A stretch of 60,000 bases of DNA from Acanthaster planci (taxonomy: Eukaryota > Echinodermata > Asteroidea > Valvatida > Acanthasteridae), in the NCBI RefSeq assembly GCF_001949145.1, contig NW_019091361.1, forward strand, positions 1,778,866 to 1,838,865, given 5' to 3'. Below, piece by piece: positions 14,101 through 25,869 of the stretch. Position numbers and translations under genes: made by a program. Every line of letters starts with the position of its first letter. The first letter of the stretch is position 1. The notes under the pieces are model-generated. The model saw nothing but the letters and a program-made list of their open reading frames with translations. It made no database searches and was not told where the DNA came from.

Positions 14101-14391
14101 TTTGTTCAGTTCAAAATTACCTATCTGTACCCTCAACAGATTATGCCTAAGTTACCTCTTCACCAGTACATCTAATGGCACAGCATCATTTTTTCCTTTT
14201 CTACCTCGGACCCCCATCAATTCAATATATCCCTGCACTGAAATAAGACACTGCCAACAAATTGACTGTCAATTAGCCTAGAGTTTTCCAGCTTTTTTCT
14301 CCACTTATAAAATCTCATAAAATGGAAACCTTAGCCTTTCGAACTGATCAGAAATTGTAGTTTAAACAGCCTTCCCTTTCTCATCCTGCAG
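11171..14391. other. Gene-free stretch
   Basis: It holds the acceptor-like site and open frame at 11567 (separate entry) and otherwise nothing assignable. A minus-strand GTATGT donor-like site occurs near 13537 without a convincing exon. Opposite-strand frames at 12908-13240 and 13964-14281 have no recognisable motif. Confidence 0.4.
11567..11657 (+). other. Possible exon with strong acceptor
   Basis: A very good acceptor (ttctcaattctctcctgcag) ends at 11566. After one base, a frame runs open for 30 codons to CAG at 11657, where GTCAAT is a weak donor. A better donor, GTAGGG, at 11608 would give a 41-nt exon instead. The predicted peptide is of mixed, non-repetitive composition (it contains L-G-L-Q-Y-L-Y-L and W-R-V-F-E-E-W) but is not recognised. 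Confidence 0.18.
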
Positions 14392-14434
14392 TATCGAATT
14401 TCGGATGAAGTTTCAGTCGGACCAAATACAGAGT
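14392..14434 (+). other. Possible short exon with strong acceptor
   Basis: The tract cttccctttctcatcctgcag ending at 14391 is one of the best 3' splice-site matches in the window, with a ctgat branch-like word about 45 bases upstream. Two of the three frames stay open for more than 50 codons. The frame after one base begins I-E-F-R-M-K-F-Q-S-D. Three CpGs survive here. No good donor follows; GTAGTG at 14435 is the nearest, so the end is arbitrary. Confidence 0.15.
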
Positions 14435-15682
14435 GTAGTGGACAATTTATCATTGCTTACTCTTGTGTGCATGTACACTACACATTATACAATTCCTTTT
14501 TGCATGCCTTTTTTCATAAATTCAATTCTGTTTTCCTTTCCAATATCTATGAACAAGAATTCCTCTAATTACTTAGCATGAATGCTGAACTTTACAATTT
14601 GCTGGCAGACTCAAATAGAATGTCTCCCCTTGAAAGAAAGCTGAATGCCTTCTAAGTAAAGAGAAAACAGAACTAAACATTTCCATTTTGGCAAGTGCCA
14701 ATTTCATGGTTGCTTCAAGTTTACCATTAGCTGATTTGAAACTTATTGAGTAGATGGCAGTGATGGCTGCAATTACTGACAGGTATAAGATTGGACAACA
14801 ATATGTGTTTTGTGCATGTGTGTGGAGAAATCTTATCCCTGGATATTTTGTCTGTAAATCTCTCATGGCCTTCATGATTTCCCTCCTCCAACTCTTACTC
14901 TCAGCACTTCATATTAAACCTCTATGTCAACAGTAATCACAACGATTGTCCAAACAACCCCCAGTTCCCTGACAGCCTTAACACCTGCCTCCCCCTCGAA
15001 GAAGACTAGAGGAAAAAAATTCCCACATCTTCCCCGTTTCTTCCTTTTCCCCTGTCAACGGCAGAATATAATTGGTGGAAGTAAAATCCAAATGAGTGTG
15101 TCACATACGGTTCAAGAATTGCTGCAAGGCAAAGCAGCTGAAATGCAGGCCAGGAATTTTAGTTTTTGAGGAAAAAGAGGGGGAAGGGGGAGGACTGTAG
15201 GATGGGCAGCTTAAATGCGGTCTTTCCAACTCTCAAATTCAGCTTGACGTATGCAGTTAAAGGATTGTCAGTTTTTCTGGGCCAGGAGGGAATGCTCTGA
15301 CATACCAGCGAGTTTTGTCCAAGTGGGTATTTGTTCGTATCAATTTGAAAGTAAACTTCTCTCAAGCTATTAAATGCTTTTGACAGATTCCAACTCCGTA
15401 TGTGTACATACACGTAACGTGTAAGTTTTCTCGGCAAGTTGCATCCCTTCTGTAAGACTGCCATAAGTGCCGCCTTTTGAGACATCAGATTTCCCATTCC
15501 ATTTTTAATTAATTTTCTGATAAAACAAGGTTTTAAATGAATCTGAGAACTGTACTCTTGATTTGTTTTCAAAAAAATCTGTGCATGGTACTAGCATTTG
15601 CTTACATGTTCTGATACATGTATGTATGGCTTTGCCGTCAATGTTTTGTTCCCTCTCAACAATGGCTACCAATCACATCAAA

Positions 15683-15697
15683 TAATTAAGGCAGAGC
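15683..15697 (+). repeat. 15-bp word TAATTAAGGCAGAGC, copy 1
   Basis: The same 15-mer recurs at 16718-16732, 1035 bp away, with different flanks. It contains the homeodomain core TAATTA joined to GGCAGAGC. Confidence 0.5.
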
Positions 15698-16033
15698 CTT
15701 GCATGTACAGTATTTTGTCACCCTATTTTTAGTTGGTGCACATTTCATTTAACTACCGTAGGCTTTTCACATGTACAGCATACCAAAGTACAGGTACAAA
15801 CATCCAGTGAACATACGTTGGATGTCAGCTGCCATGTAGTATATTGGAATTTATCCACTTAAAGAAGTAACGTAAGTCACTGCATGTCATACTGCCCTCT
15901 TCTGTTCAGCTTGTTGAGGAATTTGTTTCTTAAAGCTGACATAGTTTACACTCACACCTTCTTGTTCTTTTGTGCTGTGTGTACAATGTACAAAGCCGCA
16001 TTCTCCCTGAAGGTATCTTTGACTCTCTTTCAG

Positions 16034-16150
16034 CAAAAGATCATTAGTTCCATTTCCAATTCAATCATTTGTTGTTCAATCAGAGGAAGAAAACCTCGGA
16101 TTTTCCTTTTCACAGGGGCCCAGTTTTCCCCTGCCAGAGACCGACTCTGG
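16034..16150 (+). other. Possible 117-nt exon between good splice signals
   Basis: The acceptor tctttgactctctttcag ends at 16033, and a GTAAGC donor starts at 16151. Two frames are open across the whole segment. The more protein-like one starts after one base and reads 38 codons rich in Ser, Pro, Glu and Phe. It ends exactly at the donor, where reading through would give TAA. In that frame the exon is symmetric (phase 2 in, phase 2 out). The composition suggests a disordered segment rather than a folded domain. The product is not recognised, and chance remains possible. Confidence 0.28.
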
Positions 16151-16717
16151 GTAAGCACCTGCCTCTGAGTATCTGGAGGGGTTTGTTGCTCAGTCAGGTT
16201 TGCTTCCATCATGAACTGTCAGCCTTTTGATCTACTCATGAATATGCTGAAAAGCTTTTCAATGGGATCTGATAGGTCACAGTCCCTCCAGTTGGCGTAA
16301 ATGAATGCGTATTTTTGGTCTTGTTTTTACACCCCCACCCCCCAAAGAACCTGCATTTGACTCTCTAATACCATACATCCACTGTGCAGTCTTAAGTTTT
16401 GTCAAATTTAACTTTTATTTCTTCAAGTTCAAACAAAACATACAAAGACCTATGTGAGGATAAGTTAGATGGGGGTTGCTGAAATAATTGTACATGTAAA
16501 CAGAGGTAAATATTTTATTGCATGTTCACACTGAGAGGAGGTCATGCATACAAATCAACATTAATCTACGGCAGCACTTGGTTTGCATTTTATCTGAACT
16601 ATTTGCAATTTCTTGTACCAGTAAATGAAGTGCAGTAAAAACAAACTCATATCAAGTTTGTCCATGACGAATGTGTCGTAGGTTTGTTGTGTCTTAAAGT
16701 CCACACCTGGTTATCAT

Positions 16718-16732
16718 TAATTAAGGCAGAGC
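16718..16732 (+). repeat. 15-bp word TAATTAAGGCAGAGC, copy 2
   Basis: Exact second copy of the word at 15683-15697. It is preceded by CAT, giving CATTAATTAAGG. Just downstream (16786-16802) is a perfect 7-bp hairpin, TCCTCCC/GGGAGGA. Confidence 0.5.
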
Positions 16733-17185
16733 AAGAGTGTGACACTATTGTATCTTAGGTCCATTGCTCCTCATGTTAATCAAATTCCTCCCTTTGGGAG
16801 GAGGCTTGGTAGGGACTCTTTCTTCCCATCCCCGCTTCGAGACACTGCATTGCTGCCCTCTTCTTTACAAAGTGTGATCAGTCTCTAAGGCCCACCAGTG
16901 TCTCATAATGCTTTCCCTCTGAAGGTAACACTTCCTGGCAGATTATCTCCTATCTTTTTGTCCTCCTCCTCACACCGTTAATAAAGGAGAAGATTGCTTC
17001 TCATGCACTTGTGTCAAGTGATCCAAACACTCACAAGCGTCTCTATTCACGTCAGTTACGTAACCTCTTTTTCACCACTTGAAGAGGACAGTTTGTTGGC
17101 GAATTCTGTTGTTGTCTTCTCTTTCATTGGGCCTGGAAGCTGTATGCCCTCCAATCAAGCTGAGGTGATTAGAAGTGTTTGCCAC

Positions 17186-17542
17186 CCAGACAAAGGTGTG
17201 GGTGGCAGGCATTGTCCACTGGGGTGCTGAAGGGAGGAGGCTTTGGGAAAGCGGAATTGTCTAATCCTACCTTCAAATGGTCAGTGTGTGCAGGTGTTCA
17301 AGTGGAAGCAGGGGTCAGTTCCTTACTGACTTCAAGTGGTTGGTCAGAACTGCAGTCAGTTCATCATACAGCATTGGGCTGGATTTCAAGTTGCCCAAAT
17401 TGGATTTATTCAGATTTAAAACATGTATATTGTAGCTTCAGGCAGTATTGTCTGAAGTTAGGATTAGACAATTCCGCTTTCCCAAAGCCTCCTCCCTTCA
17501 GGACCCCAGTAGACAATGCCTGCCACCCTCACCTTTGTCTGG
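17186..17542. mobile_element. Young foldback (MITE-like) element, 90-bp arms
   Basis: The left arm is 17186-17275 and the right arm 17453-17542. Reverse-complementing the right arm matches the left at 86 of 90 positions. The ends are CCAGACAAAGG and CCTTTGTCTGG. The 177-bp interior has no coding capacity of its own and holds a small hairpin at 17314-17330 (GTCAGT/ACTGAC). A 137-codon plus-strand frame crossing the element is explained by the palindromic arms. No clear target-site duplication was seen. The high arm identity implies recent insertion or gene conversion between the arms. A transcript would fold into about 90 bp of double-stranded RNA. Confidence 0.85.
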
Positions 17543-19479
17543 ATGGTAACATTGTTTATTGTCTCTTTTGTGTTAATTTTTATCTAGATTAATTGCGGTC
17601 ATAAAGTGTGGGCAGCTTCATGGTAACAGTGCTAAAAAAATATTGTGTTTTTGGTTAATCATACATTGGGAGAGGGCAGAAAAGTTGCCCAAAGATACAT
17701 GTATTTGTAACTTGCCCTTCAAATAAATTTGGTTCATGGTTGTGTCCACATTTATGTACACTAATAGACTGTGCCTCACCTGTGTGTTCCAATCAAATTC
17801 AAATTGAAGCCAGGTTTGTTGATCGAAGGTCTTTAATAAGTCTGTGTTCTTCATGTACACACACACACAAAACAGTGCAATTATTATTCCTGCCTGACAA
17901 AAACTGCCAAGTATATAGACCAAAAAACTTACCAGAGCAGCAAACTCCACTAGAATTCTCACTATCTTACTATCTATAGATTGTGTTTTATTTCATTGAT
18001 GCAAGTCAAGGCATATTCATTTGTTTGGAGGAGATACATATGCACATTGTTTGATGTGCAAGTAATTAGTGTTTGGGGTGTATAGTGTATTAGAAAACAC
18101 ACAGCCAAGCCTTTTGAATTCATCAAGTCTCAATATTGTTATTGGGGGAGGTCTAGAAATTGCCTGTTTATTTTTGTAGCCTTCCCCCCCCTACAGGGGC
18201 AGTGTCCCTGTTCCAGTTTCATGCCTCACCTTCCGGCAAATAATTCTGGAGAAATACCTCTTTTGTTCCCTGTCCGGCTGCTCCACTCCTGGCAGCATCC
18301 ACTGGTCAGAGGGGATTATTCTGGGCCCAACTTGCCACCTTTTTCCTTTGTCCTGGTTTAAAGACTTTTACCCCTTCCTCCTTGATGCTTTGTCTGAGTG
18401 TTTGGAGACCCCAGCTATGCTGGGTGATTGCCTGTCACAGCAGATCACCTTTATAGTCCACTTGAGACGTATCAATTATGTGCTTTTTAGGGGTTTTTTC
18501 TAAGTGGAACATTGATGTTAAGCAGTTTGCTGCAGGGATCAGTGGTCTTATTTGGGAACTGGGATAACTTGGGCCTTCCTGCTCTTTGGAGGTAGTGCAC
18601 TGTTCCATCAAGTTACTGTGTATTTATTCCGCTTTCTATTTGGCATTGGCTTTCAAGTAAAGTCTCTTTTGTCAATTCCATGATGGCTGATTTCATTTGA
18701 TGCAGTATCTCAACAAAACAGAAGGGCATCCTTCTCAATCTTCTTAAGCCCTCTTCTTTATGCTGCTGAACAAAATGTTCTTGCACTATGGATGCACAAT
18801 ATTTGTAGTCACAAAACGCAGTCACTTATAAATATGTCCTCTCAAAGAATTGTTCTCAAATCCAGCAGTCAATAAGTTTTAAAGTTCGTAAGATACATTG
18901 CCAAAGATGACCCTTTTGGAGGTGTGAACTCATTTATCTCTTTCTTCTTCAGCTACCAAATACCGTACATGCATGGAGTAAACCCACCATGTCACTTAGT
19001 CCATTTAACATCAGCCTGGTTTGTCAAGTCATTGCTTTGGGATCTTTGCAGTAGCATGAAATTTCTAGTATTCTGATCATCAGTGAAGTAGACATATTCC
19101 ACGTGTTCAAATAATAATTGTTTTCATTGTTTACTATTACTTTGTGTAGAAACAGTCAGAAAACTTCTGGGTTCTCTACCTCCTTCAAGTGTGAATCAAA
19201 TCAACTTAATATCAGTGACATGTACCTGCCTGAAACTTCAACTCCACATAGTCTGATGCTGTAAAACTTTATGCAGGAAGATTGAAAACAAGTGAGATAT
19301 GATGCAAGGCCTAGAATCTTGATGTTAAATTTAAAGCTGTTGCCGGCTGTTGGCCATTTAATTGAGCATGAAATCCATCCTCACCGGCCACACCTAAAGT
19401 GGTAATCCCGTCAATTGTGAAACAGACGAACAAAAAAAAAGAGGCATTTAATTTTTTTTCCCCAAAAAGGGACACTGAT

Positions 19480-19650
19480 GAGAACATGTCCGATGACTAA
19501 TTCTCATGGTCAACAACCCCGCACCAAAGTGAACCGCCTCTGTCAGTTCAGATGCAAATTCTAGGCCGAGTCGGGCCTTTCTTTATTTCTCGGTTCTCGT
19601 GTTTGCCCAGGGACCGAGATTGCAAACAATAGCCACCGACTCATTTGTAT
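19480..19650. promoter_or_regulatory. CpG-retaining pocket with octamer site
   Basis: At least ten CpGs occur in about 170 bp inside the depleted block. ATGCAAAT, the POU octamer, lies at 19552-19559. The sequence is complex and non-repetitive. Retained CpGs in a methylated background suggest an unmethylated enhancer or selection on the sequence. The function is inferred. Confidence 0.3.
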
Positions 19651-19756
19651 GCGTACTCACTGTCTGCAGTCTTGAGCAGGGGCTTTCGTGAGAAAGGAGA
19701 GTGAAGCATTGTGGGGTCTGAGTGGTGTCTGAAAAGGAACTGACCATATTTTCCAA

Positions 19757-19776
19757 GGGAGGGAAGGGAGGGGGGG
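19757..19776 (+). other. G-quadruplex motif
   Basis: Four G runs separated by A, AA and A: GGG-A-GGG-AA-GGG-A-GGGGGGG. This fully satisfies the G3+N1-7 rule with very short loops, which favours a stable parallel fold. If transcription is on the plus strand, it would also be present in RNA. Confidence 0.6.
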
Positions 19777-21521
19777 CTAGGAAGAAAAAATGAGTGAGAA
19801 CTTCGTGGGTGGACTGGAGAGTGTATTTGACAGAGTGAAGAGCACCGATGGTTTAATATTCCGGTTTCTTGATTTGGAATTTTTTTGTGCATACAAACAG
19901 TGGAAAGGTTGATTGACACTGTATTTATTGGCTTTTACCAAATTGCATGTCAAGGGATGTGGGTGGCTTGCGGTCTGCACTAAGCTGTGAAAATGTGTTA
20001 AAAGAATGCGGCATTTGATTTCCACTGGGCCACAACCTTCGGATTCATACTTACTGTATAAGTAAATACTGGTTTATACCACATTTCATTGGAAAAAGAC
20101 CACATTACATCCACTCACCTGAAAAAGACTTCACAACATTGCTCCCTACAACTCACAGTTACCCAAAATAGGACGAAAGTGTTCTGTGCTAGGTGAGCAG
20201 CAATGTTTTATATTGGGTATCTTGAGCATGTTCATGTACATGTACGCATATGTTAACATGCTTGGCATTCATCTACAAGTATAAAATATTTTAGACAATG
20301 TAGGCCTACAGGTTATGAAATTAGTAAAGAACTCTGTGTGTTTAACACTTCTCTTAAACGGTGGCCAAAGTGCATCTACATTGTTAAACTACAAGGGATC
20401 GAAACCAATTTGGTATTAAGTGGTCAATTGTCAGCATAACAAATGGGTGTTATGAGTAGAAGTAATCTGTTGATCTAAACAATTATTGTAATTGAGCCGT
20501 AATTGGTTGATCAGTCTAGGGAAGTACTGATGGTGGCACGCAGTGATGACCTGCTATGCTAGATTCTGTGGCCTTGACAGTCAGTCATTTGCTAAACCTT
20601 TTTTTCTTTTTTTAACATTTCAATCCCTTCAAAACGGTAATTTAGAGAAGTTATATAAAGTGCAAATATTGACACGGTGATAATAGTTTAATAATCCAAG
20701 TAACAATACTGAGAAGCAAGTGAAGCAAGCGCTTTTGTACTCAGCCAGCCTGTTGGACATTTAATAGACTTGCCAACAAAACATTGACAAACAAGCAGGA
20801 GTTTCATAAAACTATTGTTGTACGTAAATAATGTGTAAAAGTCCGTTTTGGTTTTTTTTATAACTACAGATAGAGTTCAGGAGTTGGTTAATTGGAATGT
20901 CGGGCAGCTCATTCTTGTATCAGCATGCTCGGCCTGCCCAAGAGCCTGCTGCCTGTTCTGTTAATTACTCTGAACATCTATCTTAATAGCAAGTTAAGCA
21001 GGTGTCAGCCCCTCTGCAAGTGGATTTGAACTGTCAGACAGAGTTAATATTTTCCTCTGTTCTTATTGATGCTCTCAGGGAGTCATGAATTTGAACTGTT
21101 TCATTTTTCCCTTGGCTGTGCTCAAGAGATGTATCCTCCCACACATTGTTCACTGTGTATAGTGGTCAGTTTGAGGGCTTCTTTTAACACTTTTTTTTCA
21201 CATATAAGCCCATAATCTTTGTGTCCCAACCATCTCTACATTTACATGTCCCTGTCTACAGAACCCATTTCCAGGGAAGCTACAAGTACACGTAGGGTCT
21301 ACTCATGCTCCTAGAGTTCTGCGAACTTTTTTTTATCAGTGCCAGGTCTCTTCTTTGCATGGAAACCGCTGACAACAGCTGTTAATCTGCAAAGGTTAAA
21401 ACAACGCACCTGAAAGTACAGTGGCACTGGAGAGCTTAATGGGCTGCTTTAGTGGAGTTCCTGGCTGCAGCAATTTTGGCCTAGATCTTGGAGGACTCAC
21501 TGTTAGCTGAATCAACAAGGC

Positions 21522-21590
21522 ATTCCTGTATTTTAGGAAATTAGTGCAAAGTTCCTGCATTAAGGAAATTAGTGTGAAGTTCTTCCTGTC
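21522..21590. repeat. 28-bp tandem repeat, about 2.4 copies
   Basis: The unit aggaaattagtg(c/t)(a/g)aagttc is followed by ttcctg and repeats at 21535 and 21563 with period 28. Partial ttcctg units lie at both ends. The copies differ at a few positions. Confidence 0.55.
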
Positions 21591-24500
21591 ACAGTCTAGA
21601 GGACACGGTTTTATTGACCCACATTTGGTGTAGAAGAAAAAAGTTCTGTCCATACTTTTTTTTCTGATTGGCACTCAGCATTCTTCTAAAGTTGTACACA
21701 CCACTCCTTATCAATCCATCTGCCTTATGGTGTCCAACCTCACAGTCTGAAAGTTTGCATGTCCTCTGCATGCATGCTCCTGTGAGCTTACCACAATTTC
21801 TGCTCTCTAGTGGACCAGGTACTGTTGCCCTTGAATGTGAGTTCAGCCCAAACAGTATTCCCTGTCCAGTAATGGAATGGAAGCCGCTTATTAGGTGTCA
21901 CCATAATATTAGGTGAATCTGTAGACCCGGCTATTAGTCTCAGTCCATTTACAGGCATTGACAAGGCACTGATTTATGAACACATATCACTAACCTCTCA
22001 CACGATCGGTTTGTTGGTTTTGGTGTCCCGCCACCCCTGGGTGTCTCTCCTTCCTCTCTCTCTCTTTCCTTTTTCTTTCTGTTGCCCGAAGGTCACCAAA
22101 TATTAGGGTGCCAGGACTGCAACATATGGTCATCTGTAATGACTGTTATTAACAAAGTAGTTCACGCCTTGGAGTTTGAAGAGATGGGAGGGGGTGTCTA
22201 CAAGCAAGGACAGTGTGAAGGCAAGAGAAAGACTGCTGAAATAAATTAGAATTGTCTGGGTTTATTCAAATCAGAATTGCACAGAGTTGGAGTAATTATT
22301 CTGAGTCAAAACATCTCCATGCCCTGTGCATCTCTACTGATGCATGTGTAGAAGTTACATGTAAGCCTGCCTGTAGTTCTCTTAAATCCCACAAGGCGCA
22401 GCATCATTTGTCTGCTCCCATTTTAGGTGTTCATTGTATAGACTTTGTAATGTACATGTACTTCAAAGACTACTAGTAGCTTCCCTGAAAAAATTATATA
22501 TTTGAAGGTTACTCCTTGCGAAAGTGTTTCAGAACTTGATGCTATAGGGATTAGTGCCTCAATACTGGTCATCACACTTTCTGAAATAAACTGAAGGGAA
22601 TTGTCTGATTTTGGAATGTCGTCCACAGTTTCTTTGTTTCTTTCCAGATACTACTGTTTGGCAAAGCAAGTTATAGCCCCTGTCAAAATTGATTACATTC
22701 CCAAAACTTCCCACTTGTCTTAGCACATTCGTTTGGTTGCATTGTTGACCAGAGCATTCCCATTAGCATGTACATGTGTATTTATTGCACAGCATGGTAG
22801 GAACTTGCTTCAGTTTGAATTTGAACTAGGCAAAATGCAAATAAACAAAACTTCAGTGTTGTATGTGGTGTAGACACCACCTTACCTTTGAAAAATAAAG
22901 GGGGGGGAGAAAGAAAAGAAAATTAAATAAAATGATTGGACTGTTAACTTTCTTGACAGACTGCCCTGCCATCTGCAAGTCAAACAATCCGCCAGTATGA
23001 AGTGTGTGTTTTTCCCCAACAGAAGTCTTGACTGACCTTCCCAGTTTATTTACCCATGGCAGACAGTGCACCTCTTGGGGGAAAGAACATCATTTCTTAT
23101 TCGGTACTTTACTCAGGGCTTCCGTGGCAGTCGAAATCGAGTCAAACATTGGCCAAAATATGCAGTGTTTGTATAATGCAGTCTGGGAAGGAAATCTTAG
23201 GCATGTTTTTTGTGACTGTACCTCAAATAGTATTATTTTTGTATTTTGACAGTTGTGTAGTGCCTGTTGAGTCCTGTAATTCATTCTACTTTGTTAGTGA
23301 ATTGGGTGGAAATAGGATCTATGTGCCCGTAGAGATTCGACACTTAGATAAATAAAAGAGTAGTTGAAGGACATTGGAAGAGAATGCTACAGGTAGTACA
23401 TGACCACTTTTATGCATACAGATTTTTTTTTAATCGATGCAAAGAATGATTAACATCAACACAGCTTGTGTTGATTGGTTTCTTTATGAGTATTTCGAGA
23501 ATGGCTGTTGATGAGTGACTCCCATAGCTCTTTCTGTGCTTTGCCAGAAATGATGAGTGAAGGGGTCCTTCACATTAATTCTGAAGCACTTTGTGATTCA
23601 TAAAATAGTAAATAACCCCAGTAAAGAAATATTGGATAAATGCCACTATTTGAAAGCTAGATGTGGATGTGTGCACTTCGTCTCTTGACAAACATGACCT
23701 TACGTGCCTCCATCAGAATCTAGCCTTTCAAGACCCACATTTCTTGATGGCCCCACGTCAATAAAGACAAAAACGTGCACGTGCAAAGCCTGGCCAAATC
23801 TGGGCAACCGCAGAGACTGGCACGGCAGCTTGCCACTTTGGCCCTCTGTTCATCAAGAGCAGACCTGCCAACTGTCAATATTGGGACTTTTATCCAACTT
23901 GTATTTGCTATTGATTGGGCTTCCATTTCCTTCCTGGAGTGTGTAGTGCAGAACAGCAACCCCCCCCCTCTCCTCCCCCACCCCCTTGATAGATAGAGCG
24001 GACGGCAGTCATAGAGGCTATGTGATTTGTATTTGATTTAGGGCTGCATTATTGCCCCTGAATTGACTGCTGGGTATGCATTCAGCAATCTGACAGACCG
24101 CATGATAATACAGAGATGCCTGGCATTGGCACGTTATTTAGCACCTTGTGCGTGACAAACACGACAGACTGGCGGAGTGCTGTAATTGCCAAAGTGATGG
24201 TTCCTAGAACTAGGTCACTCAGCTGGACTGAAATAAATGTCTTCTTAACCATTAAAAAAATTTGCCTTGTAATTTGCCTTAATTCACCCTCCATAACCAA
24301 TTTATGAACAAAAACATTGTTATTGGCAATGTTGATTTGTAATTTTTAATTCCTTTTACGTTCCTCTCTACATGTAAAAAAGAACTTGTACATGTACATG
24401 TAGCAAGAAATTGCTGAATTTTTCTGAATTATAAGGTAGTAAATTGTTGGAAATAAAAAATAACACAGTATTTACATGCATTTTGGTGTGGTTCAACTGC

Positions 24501-25537
24501 AGATCTTTTATACAAATGTATGTATTGCATAGAGTTTGCATCGAGACTGCATGTGTTTCTCATTCACACAACAAACAACTTCTCTAAAGTTCAAACTGTT
24601 GTTTCTATAAAAGCTATATACTGTGCTTACAAATCAAAACATGGACAGTCGTTTGAAGCAGAATTTAATTAGTATTAATTCCAATGAAATCGTTAGTGGT
24701 TGGTAATATGTACAGTGTACTAGTATCCTGAAAGAAAGGCGATTGTTTAGCCAGGGATGTGTGTACACACGGCCTATTCAACTTTCTTTGCATATACATA
24801 CGAAAGTGAATTTTTTGTCAATACTTGTGGAATTAAATTTGTTACTAGTTAACTCGAAACTGACTTGTACGTTGTCAATACACACTGTTAATAACCCAAT
24901 TTTTATCTTTTCACACAATTTTTGATTGGCAGTGGAATGAAACATGTGTGCAAACAAATATCCGTGGGTCTCCGTAATGGCAAAGAAATATGTAATCTAT
25001 TACCATTCTCTTTCTTGGTGTCCCAGATTTTTCTTCAGTAACTGATAAATTGCTACCAGTGCACTTCGCAAAGGGAAAGGAGCTGTTGTGATAATCTAGG
25101 TTTGTTGCAAATTCTGTAAAGTTGAATGTTGTCACTGCCTTCGTAAAGGTAACGTCAGCGTAAGTCTTGAGTCCAGACTGAGAGCTGCATTGTAATTCAA
25201 GGTCATACATGTACATTGGCTGTTCTGTCTTTTAGCGCTCCTTTTGGAACAAGAATGTTCTATTCAAAAAGATTTCATTGCTTGAAAAGTTTGAGACATC
25301 ACTTTTCCAAAGTTTTTGGCCATTCATTTTCACCATGTGCAGGCCAGTCTTTCACAAAGGGCATTTGATTGCATAAAATCAATTAATAAAAGTAATTAAA
25401 TATAAATGTATCAATACATCAACTGACTAAAGAAGTAAGCAAATAATATATGCTGGCCTAAAACATAATTAAGTTGTCATATTCTTCCATAGTAAGATTT
25501 ACATGTTATTTAGGTCTGTTGCTGGAGAATGGTGTCA
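21591..25537. other. Gene-free stretch
   Basis: It holds a short CT-rich run near 22044-22080, a poly-C/CT run at about 23958-23985 and tandem ACGTG cores at 23774-23784. A 101-codon minus-strand frame at 24911-25216 is also present; it is of ordinary amino-acid composition but not recognised. Nothing else is supported. Confidence 0.4.
23774..23784. promoter_or_regulatory. Tandem ACGTG cores (bHLH-PAS/bHLH-like)
   Basis: ACGTGC occurs twice back to back, the second copy inside the palindromic E-box GCACGTGC (23777-23784). ACGTG is the core of HIF/ARNT-type elements and CACGTG that of USF/MYC-type bHLH factors. Two CpG-containing sites in a CpG-poor region are notable, but the match is short. 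Confidence 0.25.
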
Positions 25538-25869
25538 ACAGGGTATCCATGGTCCTGGAAAAGTTGCCCTGGAAAGTCATGGAAAATGGGGAGAAAAAAG
25601 GATGTTCTGGAATCTTATTGTCAGGAAAAATTCACAGGAAAAGTCAGGGAAATCAAAGTCATTCAAGGGTACTTTGGTGGGCTGGTGGCCGATTTTGATG
25701 TGGTAATGGAATGAAAGAGTTACAAACGTCGTCCTTGTAGGTTTATGGCAATCTTCCCATTCATAATACTAAACTTTTCTCTGCAAAATGGCATTAGATG
25801 TCGTGGATATTGTCATCCGAGTCCTGTAAAGTCATGAAGTTGATTTCCAGATTTCTGTGGAAACCCTGT
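25538..25869. mobile_element. hAT-like non-autonomous element (degenerate)
   Basis: The ends read ACAGGGTATCCATGG on the left and, reverse-complemented, ACAGGGTTTCCACAG on the right. The interior has the characteristic repeated 'ctggaaagtcatggaaaa' and 'aggaaaagtcagggaaa' texture of short-TIR hAT-type elements common in animal genomes. The flanks tgtcaa and tgtcga may be a decayed target duplication. There is no transposase. Confidence 0.5.

Larger units (their letters stand above)
17543..21521. other. Gene-free stretch with a CpG pocket and a G-quadruplex motif
   Basis: It holds an excellent acceptor-like tract ending at 18952 (ctctttcttcttcag). Open frames follow it, including one of 40 codons, but no good donor does. 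It also holds the CpG pocket at 19480-19650 and the G4 motif at 19757-19776. No gene is supported. Confidence 0.4.

Noticed and set aside
17179-17592. 137-codon plus-strand frame
   Set aside because: It runs through both arms of the foldback element; its openness is a property of the inverted repeat.
17857-17875. ACAC microsatellite
   Set aside because: Only a few uninterrupted units; not a meaningful repeat.
22835-22842. POU octamer ATGCAAAT
   Set aside because: The word occurs several times in the window on both strands, as expected in AT-rich DNA. Only the copy in the CpG pocket at 19552 was kept.
24911-25216. 101-codon minus-strand frame containing V-I-D-Y-I-F, faintly like endonuclease/phosphatase-fold proteins
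   Set aside because: A five- or six-residue resemblance is not evidence. The other hallmark residues are absent, and the length is within chance expectation.
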